Positions 44,731-56,532 are shown, numbered from the stretch's first letter. The stretch is DNA of 64,000 nt from Chloranthus sessilifolius (GCA_021018995.1 CM037587.1:65057604-65121603); one strand, 5' to 3'. The notes: a model not told the origin generated them from the letters alone. Numbers and translations are program-made.

Positions 44731-47412
44731 TGTTGGTTTTAGTTTCTGCTGCTTCTTTTTATTATAAAAATGATAAAGATAAAATAAAGGAAGTAAAACA
44801 AAATAATACAAAATGGGGAATGAATACAACACAAAACCAAATAAAAAACCTATAAGAATTCACGGTCAATTGTAGCAAGTTTTAAGTAAGAGTTCGTCCG
44901 ACAGAGAAATTGATCTAGAACCCAAAATGGGCTATAATAGTAGGCCTCCAGATCTGGCTACAGATCTGACAATCCTAAAGAAAGGGAGTTGGGTGTCACA
45001 ACTACACTAAATTACCTACTAAAAGAAAAGAAATAAAGTGCAGTACTATCCTGAGAAAAGATTATGAAGAAGGTGGTGATGGTGTATTAAAATAAAGATT
45101 AAATGGTGGGAAGTAAACTACTAGGCTAAGTTTAATTCAGTTTTGTAACTCAGATCTAGATCTGCTTCTGCAGGAATCATTGCTGAAGTACTATCAAAAA
45201 CCTCAGCAGGGAAGAAAAATCCAACTCACTCTTGTGATTCAACCTAGTCCCTTAAGGCTATAACCTGTCCATTTTAATGGTCACAGACTATCCAATAGGG
45301 AGGATCAAAGCACATGAAGAAAATCATAAAACCAATCTGATCAAATGGAGTAGGCTGATCTTAAGGCTATAACCTGTCCACTTAAATGGTCACAGATTAT
45401 CTAATAGATGTTCTCCACCTAACTAATCAAATTAGAACACTAAAACTATTGCACAGACTATGTTTGCCAGGCTACAAGCTCCACATATCTATTACAGATC
45501 TGGCAGACATTCATAAGAGCAAATAGTTCTTGAAAAACTAGTGGAGACCACAATTGTCTAAGGGCTATTTGGGGACTTAAAAGCAGCTGGTCATTGCTAC
45601 AGAAGGCCTGCAATGACCCAATTCACAAGTTTGTAATCACTACAGAGAAATTAGATCTAACATCTGATATTGGTCAAGTAAATCAGAGGGGAACTAGTTC
45701 CTGCAACAACCTCTCACAAGGCTACAAGCTCAAGTGCAGAGGAGAAGAATCCTTCTCAGATTTGTGGCTTGGAATCACCCTAGGGCTATAGTCTGTCCAC
45801 TTAAATGGTCAGAGGCTATCAACAGAGGTTATCCACAAGGATCTGAGAAGGAACATGTAAATTGTTGCTGCCACCATGGTCCTAGGGCTACAAGCTCAAG
45901 CTTCCATGGGTCTTTCAATTAGCTCAAATCCTAAATGCATGCTATAGCCTGAACAAAACTACTAGCAAATAGAAAAATAATAGATTAAATGAACATTTAA
46001 AGCACAAATTCCATTTATCAAAATTACCTACAATGTAGTTTCTCAAGGCAGCAGCCTTGTGCACAATAGCCCTTCACAAATTCCAAATTATTTACATGAC
46101 CCATTACAAAAGTAAATAAAACTGCACCTAACTGCTTACAAAGGATTTAGCCAGTAAGTATTGAGCTAAGAGAGAAGGAAAAATAGAAAAAGAAGTGATC
46201 AAACCTAACCCTAATTTGGTTGAGCTCACCACAGACAAAGGTTGAAGGAGAGATTATGATTATAAGTTACAAGTACAGCTTATATACTCAGTCCCTAATG
46301 CCTTGGCTCAGAGAAGAGTAAACTCTAATTTCTCTAGCAGATGTGGTACTATTACAACCCTTGGATTCCTTGACATGTGTGCCTCAGGATCCAGGCCTCG
46401 AGATGCTTGCCCTAGACCTGGGAAAATCCCTAAAAGGTCCTTAGAACTAAGACTGAGAAGTGGAGAGCTTGAGCTATGCGAGGCTGCCTTCTGCATATTA
46501 ATTCTATTATGCAGTGGCATTTTACTCTTTAGTTCCTTTACACAGCTTATTGAGTCCTCGCGAGGTAAGAATTAGCTTGGAAGGTTTGTTCACTCGCGCA
46601 AGTGGACTTCGCATTATCGCGTAGCTGATCTAGCTTTGAATGCACTGGCGTGAAAGAGTTTGCACTGCTTGGCTTATTCGTATAGAAGAGCTTCAAAATC
46701 TCCTGTCATGAGGTACTCGCACAGATGCCTTTATATCTCGCTCGACAAAGGGTTGATATTCCAAGCACACGAGAGCTACGCGAGAGAACTTCTAGAGCTC
46801 TCTCTCTTCTAGATCCACCTGAGACCTTCGCGAGTTAGCTATTATTCTTTATGTAAATTGGCCTCGCGAGATAGCGCGTTCGATTAATATAACCCTTGAT
46901 CCTCGTGAGAACTTTGCGAGCTAGATTTCTAAAGGCTAAGTGTGCGAGAGCTCCACGAGTTCTTTAAGTGTTGATTGTAGCTGAAGTGCACAACTGCTAT
47001 GTGAGTTCCCTTGTGCTACATGTCTTAGCTACATGAGGAAGCTTTGCTAGTGAATTAAACTGCGTGAGGTAGCACCTCAACTATGCGAGATAAGTCATTT
47101 GTTCCTCTACTGCTATGCTCATGCTTCTGTTGCAGCTTCCTCCCCTCTCATCTATACTTCTTTCATCTATTAGAGTTCCTTGGTCCATCATGACATGCAA
47201 AATAGTCACCATGGTGTTCCATCAATCTCTAGCTCAGCTGTTATCCTTGGCTTGAATTCTCTCTTCATGGCACCAAAGGCATGGACTTTTTGTTAAGCTG
47301 CACAAGTTATTACTAATCTACAAAACAAGATAAACAATAGTTATTAGTCAGCTTCAAGGTCCACCAAAGGCTAGGTTAAGAGGTGAAAAGTGGTGCTTTT
47401 TTGTGAATAACA
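44731..47412 (-). repeat. Ath-3 5' LTR
   Basis: 2,682 bp, same layout as the 3' LTR: CTCGCGAG array (47090-46440), TATATAAG (46286-46279) and three palindromic boxes (about 45822-45780, 45402-45360, 45295-45250). Confidence 0.9.
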
Positions 47413-50006
47413 TACATTCATGAGGTGTCGAAGAAGATCATATTCTTGGCCTATTTCCAAGGTAGGTTCCTTGCCAGGTCTGTGGGCTCTGCATCCGTTT
47501 GGTTGAGATGGTTGCGGCACTAGTGTCAGAGCCGGTGGTAAAGGGATTACTTGTGGTGGAGGAGGCAGGTTCACCCCTCGTTCCTTGATATCCTATCTGA
47601 CGGCTGAGCATCAAGGTTCCACTTCTCTTGGGGGAATGGTGGCAGTGGGTAGTTGGTCCTTGATTTGAGGACTGGGCATGTCGGTCGTTGACCCTGGAAA
47701 GAACTCGCTACAGCATTCATTGTGAACAGAGTGAAGTTTGATGAAGGAATCAACAACGGAGCTATGCCATCCCAAGGCAGGAGAAATTAGGTATAATCTT
47801 CCTCTTCTAAGAAGGCAGAGATCAACGCTTCCTCCTTGATGGATTCCTCTTGCTGTGTTACCTTTGCGCCTGGCAGATGCTCTTTCGCGACTTCATGTTG
47901 TTGACTGAGAGTGTTTTGGGTGAGGTTGTCTACCCATGTCATGATCTATTCTACAGTTTGAAGAACATGATCCTCATATTTACGTTCATAATTGCATGGG
48001 GGAGCTACATCTAACTTCGGAGGTGCGGAGGGTTCTATGGGCCAGAGAGTCGGTCTTCGAGTTCTAAATGACTGGACTCAAATTCGAGTGAAGTTGGGGT
48101 ACGGTGGAGGATTTGGAGGTTTGATTCTGGTTATGAAGGTGGAGGGGGGTGGTTAAATAATGGGAGGTCTAGAAGGATTGCCTAGACGAGTTGAAATGTC
48201 TAGAAGGCTTGCACAGGTGATGAGGGTAGATGGGTGAAGAGGGAGTTGGATCGAGAGATCCACTATAGTGACGTGGGCGACCGATCCGTGGTTGTGATTT
48301 AGCATGGGATTATTGATGATCCCTAGGTTTTAAGAAGGCTTATGGTTGTTCTGTTTAGAATTTCGAAGGGATTCCCGATCGATTTGGTTCCGATCATTCA
48401 TGTCATAGATCATGTCTCACAACACTCAGCAATCTTCTAGATTGTGTCCTGTGTACCCATGGAAAGTGCAAAACTTACTATAATTGAGGTTGGTGGGCCA
48501 TGGCTGTGGTCATTCTGGTGGAAAATGAATGAGGTTTTAATCACTAAGGAGGTGAAAGATATTGGGAATGGTGTTAGGCAATGGAGGATAGTGATCACAT
48601 TTAGGTTGATAGGGGTCTCTAGTCTGATGATTAAAGTTCTCGGGCGAGGGTACATTGTTGTAGCCCTGGGTATTAACTAGCCGATTGCGAGCGGTATTCT
48701 AGTTTTGGTGAGTATTTTGGTTAGGGTACTGGTTCTGATTTTGTTATTGGTTGGGGTACCGCTACTAATTCTGGTTTTGGTATTGACCCTAACTAAAGTT
48801 CCTTCTCTGATTATTTCTATTTCCGGAACCTTGACCTTGGTTGGCGACTATGTTGACCTTCTCGGAGCCAAGGGCTTTCTTATTATTTCTCGGCTTTGAA
48901 TCACTCGAAGCAGTAACTTTTGATGCCACCATTGAAAAGGTGAGGTTTCCTCCCTTTATGTGTCGCTGAATGCGACTGGTGCGCAGGTGAAGAGTAGCGA
49001 CGTTTTAAAAATCGCTTATGATAAGAGCGCTTCAGAGAGGCTCCTTGGCGTTATCTATGATGATGCTGATTGCATCCTTTTCTTTCATTTGGCTTCTCAT
49101 GCGGGCCGCAAGATTTTTCCAGCATGATACGAAGTCTGTGAAGTCTTCTTCAGGCTCTTGTTTTGTTGTCATTAGGTCACTAAGACTAATAACTTCTTGT
49201 ATCTGGTTCTTGTATCTAGGAATTGTCCGGCCAAATCATCGAATGCATCAATCTTGTGCAGTGGGAGTCCGGCGAACAAGTCAAGGGCTTCCCCTTTGAG
49301 TGACCTCTGAAAGTGGTGTATTAGAAGCCCTTGATTATCATGAATGGGCTAGCAATCATTGCAAAACAATGCCTGATGGTGATTTGGGTTCCTGGTGCTA
49401 TTGTATTTACTGAACTTTGGGGGTTTGAATCTCATAGGTAGGTTAAATTTGAGATCTCAACAGAAATTATCGAATCTGAAAGACAAGCTAGGGTGACTCT
49501 TCTTGGCCATGTACTCATCGAGCATCTTGGGGAGATCCTCTACTTTTACAATGGCATCTTGTTTGGTTGTCTCTACCTTGGGGATCGCTGTTGAGGAATG
49601 TGTGAAGTGTGTGCCTTGTCGGTGACACGTGCGGTGATACTGTGCTTGGAGTAGGTGGTGGTTTTTTTTCCCCTTGTTTCTCTCGTTCTTCACGCTCTCT
49701 TCATTCTTTGATGATCTCATACACAACAACTAGACTTGGAATCAATTTTTCAGCCTCTTCCCCTCCCCTTTGTAGTTTCTAGATGTTGTGCTCCACAAGT
49801 TGTCGGGCGGTGAAGTTCTGGCTGAATCCACTTATGTCATTGTTACTCGTGCTCAGGGAAGTGGGAGGAGGTTCCTCACTGTCGGTCATATTGACTTTTG
49901 GGTTGTATCGAGCTAAGTCCTAAGACGGGTCTTTGTCATATACGGGATTATAATAGTATCCCCATAACGATGGATCACCAGGATTTATTCTTTGTATGCC
50001 CGACAT
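47413..50006 (-). pseudogene. Tat-A gag
   Basis: Minus strand. The start gives MSGIQRINPGDPSLWG. Recognisable parts are MLDEYMAKKSHPSLSF, RFKPPKFSKYNST (the PKF-x-YN segment usual before the Tat gag core) and a Cys/His segment FCTFHGYTGHNLEDC near 48440-48480, the counterpart of the Tat gag zinc-binding motif. A Pro-rich part with NLPPPPQVIPLPPA lies next to the Ath-3 junction. Part of a fossil; broken. Confidence 0.7.
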
Positions 50007-50161
50007 CTCTAATCTTCGGTGGATGTTCATGTACCCTCGTGGTACTCTTAACAATATGAATGTGAAAAGAAATGGAGAGAAGGAGAAACTATATATAAAA
50101 TAGAAACTTAACTAAGAAAAGGTGACTTTGGGGATAATACGTCCCATCGCAATAACCAGTC
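50007..50161 (-). promoter_or_regulatory. Tat-A leader and probable primer binding site
   Basis: In element sense the LTR end CCAACA is followed after three bases by TGGTTATTGCGATGGGAC. This sits where Tat elements carry a PBS such as TGGCGACTCCGATGGGGAC, so it is probably a decayed version. The short leader follows. Confidence 0.5.
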
Positions 50162-50479
50162 TGTTGGTATGCATTTTTCTGGGTTCCTTTCAGTCCCTGA
50201 GAAGAGTGGCCCAATTTGGTCCAAGTGGACTCTGGCAAAGGCGATAAATTAAGAGATATTAATTTATCAAAATAAAAGATAAATTCTAGGGTGAAAATAC
50301 CTGATTTATTGTGATTGCTAGCTGCAGATATTTATCGGCACTGCAACACGTCACTGATCACGCGAGTGGAGATATGGGTTGTTCTCTTTACTGAATCGTC
50401 GGTTTGTCGACGTCAGCAGCACTGGGTCACCTGCAAGCTTAGTTATATAGTTTCCTAATTCTACTTTGAGTTTACTTAC

Positions 50480-50745
50480 TCAGATTCTCCTATTCTCACT
50501 AGAGGTCTGATTATATCCTAACACTACTTGGGGAATTTGATTAATTTTAATTTCCTAATTCGACTAGGAATCTAACTAATTTAACTTCCTAATTCTACTG
50601 GGAATCTAATTAACTAAGGTATTCTAATTTTATGAAGAATTTAATTAAATTAACTGCTTAGAAATCTAATTAATATTAATTTCCTAATTATACTAGGAAT
50701 CTAACTAATAAAAATATCATAATTCTACTAAAATTCTAATTAATA
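50480..50745 (-). repeat. Tat-A LTR tandem tract with TTCCTA..TAGGAA hairpins
   Basis: About six decayed repeats of a unit near 45 bases with the pattern TTCCTAATTCTACTAGGAA then TCTAATTAAT. Each unit contains its own inverted repeat. Confidence 0.75.
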
Positions 50746-50859
50746 ATAAAAAAAGGGTTTAGGCCCACTATGCAAAGGAGGATCGGCCCTGTTCCCAGGT
50801 ACCCTCCGTAAGCTCCCTTAGGCAAATTGGATGGCTAGGGATTATTTTGAAAATAATAT

Positions 50860-51390
50860 GGATTGAGAAGTTGATTTTGAATTTGAAGTTAGAGATTTGT
50901 AGATTGAAGACTGAAAACTTTAAGGATTGTAAATTAAGGCTGAATATTAAAACTAAAATTAAAGAACTTGAATTCGAAGTTAAGAACTAGAAAACTGAAG
51001 AATCTGAAACTAGAGTTTAGAGACTAAAACTTAGGACTAATTCTAAGAAATAAAATCTAAAATCAAAGATTAAAATCTAATATTTTGAATTTAGAAATAT
51101 AAGACTTGAGATCTAAAGCCTAGAAATTAAGAATTTAAAATCTAGAACAACAAACTTGAAGCTAGAATTGAAATTTAAGGATTAAAATCTAACGACTGGT
51201 TCTAGAAGCTAAGAATTAGAACCAGAAAATTAAGAACTAAATTGAAAAAAAATTAGAACTGGTTCTAGAAATTAAGAACTAGAACCAGAGATTAAAAACT
51301 AAGAACTAAAACTAGAATTTAAGAACTAAAAGCTAGAACTTAAGAACTAGACTCTAGAACTAGAAGAAAAAAATTAAGAATTAGAACTAA
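50860..51390 (-). repeat. Tat-A LTR degenerate TTAGAACTAGAA repeat tract
   Basis: Plus strand is purine-rich, built from overlapping versions of AAGAACTAGAACT, AAAATCTAGAA and AATTAAGAACT with no fixed period. It lies in the transcribed part of the LTR just below the TATA box. Confidence 0.75.
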
Positions 51391-51505
51391 GGGATTACCT
51401 GAGCACCGCAGAGAAGGATCTCGAAATCCTAAGCTTGAAGGCAAGGAATTCAAAACTTGAGAATTGATGTGTTGTGATGTATTTTTGGGACGAGGTAAAG
51501 GGGTT

Positions 51506-51513
51506 TATTTATA
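51506..51513 (-). promoter_or_regulatory. Tat-A LTR TATA box
   Basis: TATAAATA on the minus strand, 12 bases after the end of the palindrome array. Confidence 0.65.
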
Positions 51514-51524
51514 GGTATTTGGCC

Positions 51525-51955
51525 AATTACGCGCCCTGTGGGGTGCGCTTAATTAGTCGATGAAATTGAATTACGCACCATGTACCTGGCGCTTAATCAC
51601 TTTTAGTCGGTGACCGACTCAGTGAGTGACCGACTGACTGGCTCAGCATGATGTCCTTGTTCTAGTCGAATAGAACTAATTGCGTGCCCTGCCTAGCACG
51701 TGCAATCAATTAAGCACCCTTTTTCAAGTGCCTAATAGGGAACTTAGGCAGTCTAATGAACTAGTTGTCTGGTCTAAATTGGAGAAATTACACGTCAGTG
51801 TTGTGGCGCGTAATCGATTGCACTCCCTATCCTAGGTGCATAATCGAGACCTAAAGTGGTCCGCAATAAGAGAAGACTTGGTCCATGTTGAACCAATTGC
51901 GAGCTAGCTATGGGGCGTGCAATCTAGTTTTGCGTGCTGAACAGCGCGCATAATT
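51525..51955 (-). repeat. Tat-A U3 array of ~30-bp imperfect palindromes
   Basis: Eight units at about 51525-51554, 51569-51598, 51678-51707, 51708-51737, 51786-51815, 51815-51845, 51895-51924 and 51929-51955. The general pattern is AATTRCGYGCC, 6-9 bases, then GGCGCGTAATC, so each unit folds on itself. Spacing is irregular. Many CpGs survive. Confidence 0.78.
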
Positions 51956-52168
51956 CAGGATTCTTCTCGAGTTTGAGTTGGGTCCGAGCCACAGGGCTAT
52001 TGTTTCAGCCTAGGTCTCAACCATGTACTATTGTTTCAGTGCATGGTCCCCGTATCAGGGTTTTAAAGTCTTCGGAGAAGTCAATCCTTTTCTAGAGATC
52101 GTGGGTAAGGTCAAAGGTTGACCGAACAGATTTGTATGCTCTGAGAGGGCAAAATTGGGGTGTCTACA

Positions 52169-53310
52169 CATTGGATAGATTCATGTGATCCTATAGCTCA
52201 CAACAATGGTCTCCCATATGCTTGTCTCATGTGTGGACATGGTCATCCCAGAATTCCAGCATCCAAAATAAAATAAAACTATAAAACTATGGCAAAATTT
52301 TAATACAACAAGAATAGAAACCTAGACAAAGGGCTAGACCAAGACTTTACCTTAGCTAAGCTCCTTGATTGTTGTTTTGCTTCAGTTCTTGTGGTTAAAA
52401 GGGCTGGGATGAGGCCCAAATAAATATATGTGAGATTAGGAGGTGTGGGGAGTAGAGTGGTGGTGTTGGATATAAGATTTGATGGTTGGATTTATGGGGC
52501 AAATTTTCTAGAAGCTAGGGCTCTAATGGAGGTTTAATGGAGGTGGAAGAGAGGTAAAAGATGGATAATGGTTTGAAAATGAGGGGTTCCCTATGGGAGC
52601 CAGTTTTTGCAAGGGATAGGGAGACAAGGGGATGCACAATGGTGCCATGTGGCACCTCAATTCTTCCCAATGTATTCCTCTCATTCCCTAGGTTCACTCT
52701 CTCTCCTCCTTTTCTCAATGACCCCCTTTGTCTCCATTTTTCAACCACACACTCCAATTTGACTTATATTTTGTGGTCTTCTAGGTCCTCATTTCATGTG
52801 ACTGTCCAATTTCTCAAAGATCTTGTGGTGCATGCAACATATTCCATCTTACACCTTATATTTCCCTAATGTAAAATGGGTGGTGTAAGATGAGTCAAAC
52901 CTTGGTCAAATTAACCAAGGGGCAAGATTTGCTAGAGATTTGTAATTCCCATTTTCTAATTATAAAAATTAGATATTTATTACACTAATGCCCTTAGGCT
53001 TTTGTTGGAACTACAAGAAATGCCACTCCTTTGTGGCAATCACAAACACATTACTCTATGTGTTAGTACATCTCAAAGCATTTATTTTATGGCTCAATCT
53101 TTGACTCGAGGTATCTAAAAATCCCAAGACAAGTTTTAAAATCCGATCCGTTGGTGATGATCCTCTCATCACCACCAAGGTTCAGGCCTAATTCGGTTCA
53201 AACCTCGGGTCAAAGTCTGTCAATGCAATTATCTGGGGTAAATTTAGGGCATGAGATGTGGTGTGTGTTTTACTAATTTTCTAACACACCCATCCAATTA
53301 AATGGGGTGC
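52169..53310 (-). repeat. LTR-like sequence (Tekay-type terminus), first part; host of Tat-A and Ath-5
   Basis: Non-coding sequence continuous with 60575-60740 once Ath-5 is set aside. The right end of that piece reads, on the minus strand, TGTAACACCTGTCCCTCG, a start typical of Tekay/Del chromovirus LTRs. The left limit is unknown because Tat-A is inserted there. No protein-like frame is seen. The chromovirus call rests on the terminus only. Confidence 0.4.
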
Positions 53311-53512
53311 TGATCATCCACATAATTTACCAATTTATTACCCTTAACTTATTGTTACTAGAACTTAGTTTGTTACTAATAAGTTGTTGATGTGCAGATA
53401 TTAAGGAAAAACACTAAAATAGAGTCAAAGTGTTAATATTCATCAAAATAAACTCATTAAATAGTAAAAATGATAATATAACCAAAAGACGAATCCTCAC
53501 TTACTAGAAAGA

Positions 53513-53730
53513 GTGAAAATTTGTTATTTATGATTTTCCAAGAGTGAGAGACTATGAAAGCCAAAGAATCGTTATTAACGATTATCCAAAAGAAGCACTC
53601 ATGGAAGTACGATTTTCCAGTGAATCGTCTGAATTGTCATAAGAGTAAGCAGTGTGAAGATAAAGAATTGTAATTTATGATTTTCCACAAGAGAAGAGAT
53701 AGAAAATCATTATTAGCGACTCTACAATTG
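53513..53730 (+). repeat. Ath-5 U3 AATCG/CGATT motif array
   Basis: Five or six palindromic units such as AATCGTTATTAACGATT and decayed forms (AATTGTAATTTATGATT), most followed by TTCC. The copy in the 3' LTR (59306-59545) keeps a better unit, AATCGTATTTTACGATT. Confidence 0.8.
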
Positions 53731-54003
53731 AAGCTCAACCCAGTGTTACTGATCATGTGAGAATTTCTACCGCCATATGCAGAATTAGAAGGGTTCTACA
53801 ATTAGAAGTTCTACTGATTACAGATCCGAGAAGATTGATAAAGAAGATTTTTAGAACTCTATTGCTGAAGATTAAAGAACATTCTAGAAGCATCAACCAT
53901 GGAAAGCAAGAAAAGAATTAGAAAATTAGAAGTAGAATTGTATTAGGATAGTTTAATTTCTTTTAATAGAATTAGAAGTTTTGTAAACCGACCCCTTATG
54001 ATC

Positions 54004-54011
54004 TATAAATA
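54004..54011 (+). promoter_or_regulatory. Ath-5 LTR TATA box
   Basis: CTATAAATAAGAGGGC, about 270 bases after the motif array. Confidence 0.7.
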
Positions 54012-54056
54012 AGAGGGCTTGGTATAGGAATAGGTATCAAAGAATTTCAGCATCAA

Positions 54057-54540
54057 TTGACGTCTAAGGTTGGATTTTCTTCTGATCAGTAGTGTAATAT
54101 AGTTAGAATAATTTGGATATTCAAGGTTCCTCGATCACAATTGACGATTGGGATTGAGAGCTGAAGATTAGTGTAGATATCTGTAGTTTCTCAGAAGCAA
54201 TTGACGACTGCAGCTGAGGGGTGAAGGATATAATTTTGATTATTTATTTTAGTTTAGAATTTATTTCTTTGTAAACATCTTCAAGTATTGATTTGAATTG
54301 ACGACTCAGGTTGAAATTTGCATATTAGCGTAACGGTTTTACTTTTCCATCTTCAGTTTTCTAGAGTTTGATTGACGGCCAAATTTTTGGTTGATTGTTG
54401 ATTAGATTAAATCTGTATTGATAGGATTTTAGTATTGATTGGCGCCTAATGCTAGAAGAATTGATATATGGTGCAATGGTACTGTTTAATTTTATAAATA
54501 TCCAATAGCAGAAGATTGTGATTGACGACTATAATCTGAA
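54057..54540 (+). repeat. Ath-5 LTR dispersed ATTGACGACT repeats
   Basis: At least eight copies of ATTGACG followed by ACT, CCT, GCC or similar, usually beside TGGGATTGAG- or CTGAAG-like sequence. They lie after the TATA box and recur in the 3' LTR. A second, different family motif in the same LTR. Confidence 0.7.
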
Positions 54541-54766
54541 GTTTGAGGATTAGGATTCATTTAATGCACTTTAGATTAAGAAAATTCTTTATTCTTATTT
54601 CTCCTATAGTTTAGGAATCTTAAAAGATAAATATAAGTTTTCAGAAAACTAGATTAACAGTAATATATCTATCTTCGTGGGAACGATCCTATACTAGCTC
54701 TATAATTTCCATTGTGCGCTTGCAATATGTTAAGACTTAATTAGATACACATATAAGTAGCGATCA

Positions 54767-55060
54767 GGTTTTTGCTGCCACTGCTGGGGATAGTTCTATA
54801 TTATCTTTTAATTTAGGAAAACAAGTATTTATCTTTCTCCTTTTATATTTTGTTATATTTTTATTTTCTTTGATCACTTCTTAATTCTTTTTACAGGTTT
54901 ATTCAGAGTATCAAATCAAATTTTCAACACATTTGAGGGCCCCAGAAATTAGAAACTCATATTTGCTCCTCCCCCTACTTGCTAAAATAAAAAATAGATA
55001 ATATTAAAAAATAAAATCAAATGTTCTAACTGAAGTGTTTTGTCACTAACTCCATTCATT
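54767..55060 (+). promoter_or_regulatory. Ath-5 primer binding site and leader
   Basis: GTTTTTGCTGCCACTGCTGG follows the LTR after one base and is a decayed Athila PBS. The rest is AT-rich leader. Confidence 0.7.
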
Positions 55061-56020
55061 ATGACACACAACAGTCAAAACATGCCTAAGACCATGGGGG
55101 GATACTATGCATTGACACCTCTTACAACCCCCTCATGCTTCCAAATAACCCATACCGCCGGTAATGAGACTTTTGAAATCATGCCCACTGTATTTCAAAC
55201 ACTTCCAATATTCCGTGGGCTGAGGGATGAAGACCCTTATTCGCATTTAAGACAGTTTATAGAAGTGTGTAGCATTATTCGAATAAAAATTTTGCTTGAA
55301 ACATCTATTCATCTAAAGTTTTTTTCATATTCTCTTAGAGATGAAGCAAAGCAGTGGATACATTCTTTGCCTCAGAATTCGTTCACTAATTGGGAGGTAT
55401 TGAAACGAGGATTGTCATGAAATACTTTCCAATACATAGAACAAATCAAATCTGGTACCTTGTTAGAACTTTCCACCAATTTCTGAATGAATCTCTTCAA
55501 GAGGGATGGATGCCCCTTAATGATTTTTTATACATGTGTCCTCATAATGAAGTCACCCGTTGGCAAATAGTCATCACTTTCTATGAATGTACAAACCCGA
55601 CACATGGTTGATGTTGCCTCTGGGGGGATGTTCCGTACTCTGTCTACTAAGGCTGCGTGGGAACTCTTTGAGAACTTTAACGAGGAACCAGTGCAATGAC
55701 AAGCACTGGGGGAGGTTGAATCAAAGACCTTAAAGAGTATACCTCTTAGGCAGAGAGGACTATACAAATTAAAGTCAATGATGAATTACCTTCCAAAATT
55801 AAAACTTTGGAAGACAAAACTTCAATCTCTGGTGGGTGTAAAATCGTACCTAACATCTCAACAAGGACAAGCCTGTGAACCTAACCACGGCCTAACTCAA
55901 GAAGTTCCTCAGCACCCTCCTGTATTTTGCCCCACACAAACCCAAGACCAAACTGTAGTGGAGGAAGCCTTGTCGCAGATAGCCGATAGCTGGCTGCAAC
56001 ATGGCCGGATTCAAATGTAG
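55061..56020 (+). pseudogene. Ath-5 gag
   Basis: The start gives MTHNSQNMPKTMGGYYALTP. The Athila gag core follows (FEIMPTVFQTLPIFRGLRDEDPYSHLRQFIEVC, FFSYSLRDEAKQWIHSLPQNSFTNWE), then pieces with TRLTQ and a Gln/Pro-rich C-terminal part. No zinc knuckle is recognised. No pol follows. Part of a fossil; broken. Confidence 0.75.
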
Positions 56021-56269
56021 TTACTCAATAATCTCCTGGAATCCATTACACGGTTAGACCTCAGGTTGAGAAATTAACCATTTTGGCTAACTTAAGAGAG
56101 AAACTCTTCTTCCACATGGTCAGTTGGCACCCTAGGAGGAAATACTTTTATGGGCGGTACATCAACTCCCATTGATCATTATTAAGCTCCTTCTAAACCT
56201 GTCGAGCTACCGATGCATCCGTAGCATTTTCGTAAACCTTTTCAATATACAATTTTAAGTGAAGGATTA
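56021..56269 (+). other. Ath-5 sequence after gag
   Basis: About 250 bases with no recognised domain, where protease and pol would start in a full Athila element. Confidence 0.5.
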
Positions 56270-56532
56270 GTTCAACATGTATTACGAAAAATCATAGTGA
56301 TCACGATTTCTCGTAACTATCGTACAATCCTAGCGATTACGATTATTAAATGAAAGCATTAATTTGATCACGTATTTTGCTATCGTATGGGCACGACCTC
56401 GATAACAAAGGCATCTACGCTTCGTAGACACGTCTTTCAACATTAATCAAAATACCAACCGGGTACATTCTTCAATGCCGGCCATAACCTCTATTTATGG
56501 CGACTATTTAAATCCTGGATCGCTTATAAATA
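56270..56532 (+). promoter_or_regulatory. Ath-5 internal CGAT motif array and TATA box
   Basis: Bases 56270-56410 hold about ten copies of ATCACGATT, ATCGTA, AGCGATTACGATT and similar, echoing the U3 array. TATAAATA lies at 56525-56532 in CTTATAAATAAGG, much like the LTR TATA context. The short ORF starts 71 bases later. Array-TATA-ORF repeats the LTR promoter layout. Confidence 0.6.

Larger units (their letters stand above)
29886..47412 (-). mobile_element. Ath-3: Athila LTR retrotransposon on the minus strand, inserted in Tat-A
   Basis: 17,527 bp including a solo LTR of 2,487 bp inserted in it. Both LTRs are present (44731-47412 as 5', 29886-32587 as 3'). Parts: PBS, gag, protease, only the two ends of pol, motif array with TATA box, large last ORF, 3' non-coding region, PPT. 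The flanks give target duplication TACAT at 29878-29882 and 47413-47417, with three extra bases (TAT) between the left copy and the LTR. A ~190-base stretch of the LTRs differs at about 7 positions, so its age is like that of Ath-2. Broken, and pol is mostly absent. Confidence 0.9.
1..52168 (-). mobile_element. Tat-A: Tat-lineage Ty3/gypsy LTR retrotransposon, split by three insertions, left end outside window
   Basis: The pieces run right to left on the minus strand: 5' LTR 50162-52168, gag 47413-50006, protease 29253-29885, protease-RT linker 14616-16396, integrase end 653-1250 and 3' non-coding sequence 1-652. The order gag-PR-linker-IN, the LTR start TGTAGACACCCC and the acidic linker with a G-patch-like segment are typical of plant Tat/Retand/Ogre elements. 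About 8.4 kb of the span is its own sequence; the rest is Ath-1, Ath-2 and Ath-3 inserted in it. No reverse transcriptase or RNase H of this element is recognisable in the window. Broken, with many breaks. It is older than the three Athila copies inside it. Its 3' LTR should lie left of base 1. Confidence 0.8.
50162..52168 (-). repeat. Tat-A 5' LTR
   Basis: 2,007 bp. In element sense TGTAGACACCCCAATTTTGC opens it and ACCAACA closes it. Contents in element order: palindrome array 51955-51525, TATAAATA 51513-51506, a TTAGAACTAGA-like repeat tract 51390-50860, and a TTCCTA/TAGGAA hairpin tract 50745-50480. The flank after the LTR start is CATTG (52169-52173); its partner would be left of the window. 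Confidence 0.75.
53311..54766 (+). repeat. Ath-5 5' LTR
   Basis: 1,456 bp, TGATCATCCA to AGCGATCA. Contents: AATCG/CGATT array (53513-53730), TATAAATA (54004-54011), then several ATTGACGACT-type repeats (54057-54540), each with a GACG core, in the transcribed half. Confidence 0.9.

Noticed and set aside
48444-49299. Plus-strand frames of 60-93 residues
   Set aside because: Opposite strand of Tat-A gag; low-complexity Val/Leu/Ile composition from its Gln/Asn-rich coding.
52515-52869. Overlapping frames of 80-100 residues on both strands
   Set aside because: In LTR-like non-coding sequence; no recognisable family and both strands open by chance.
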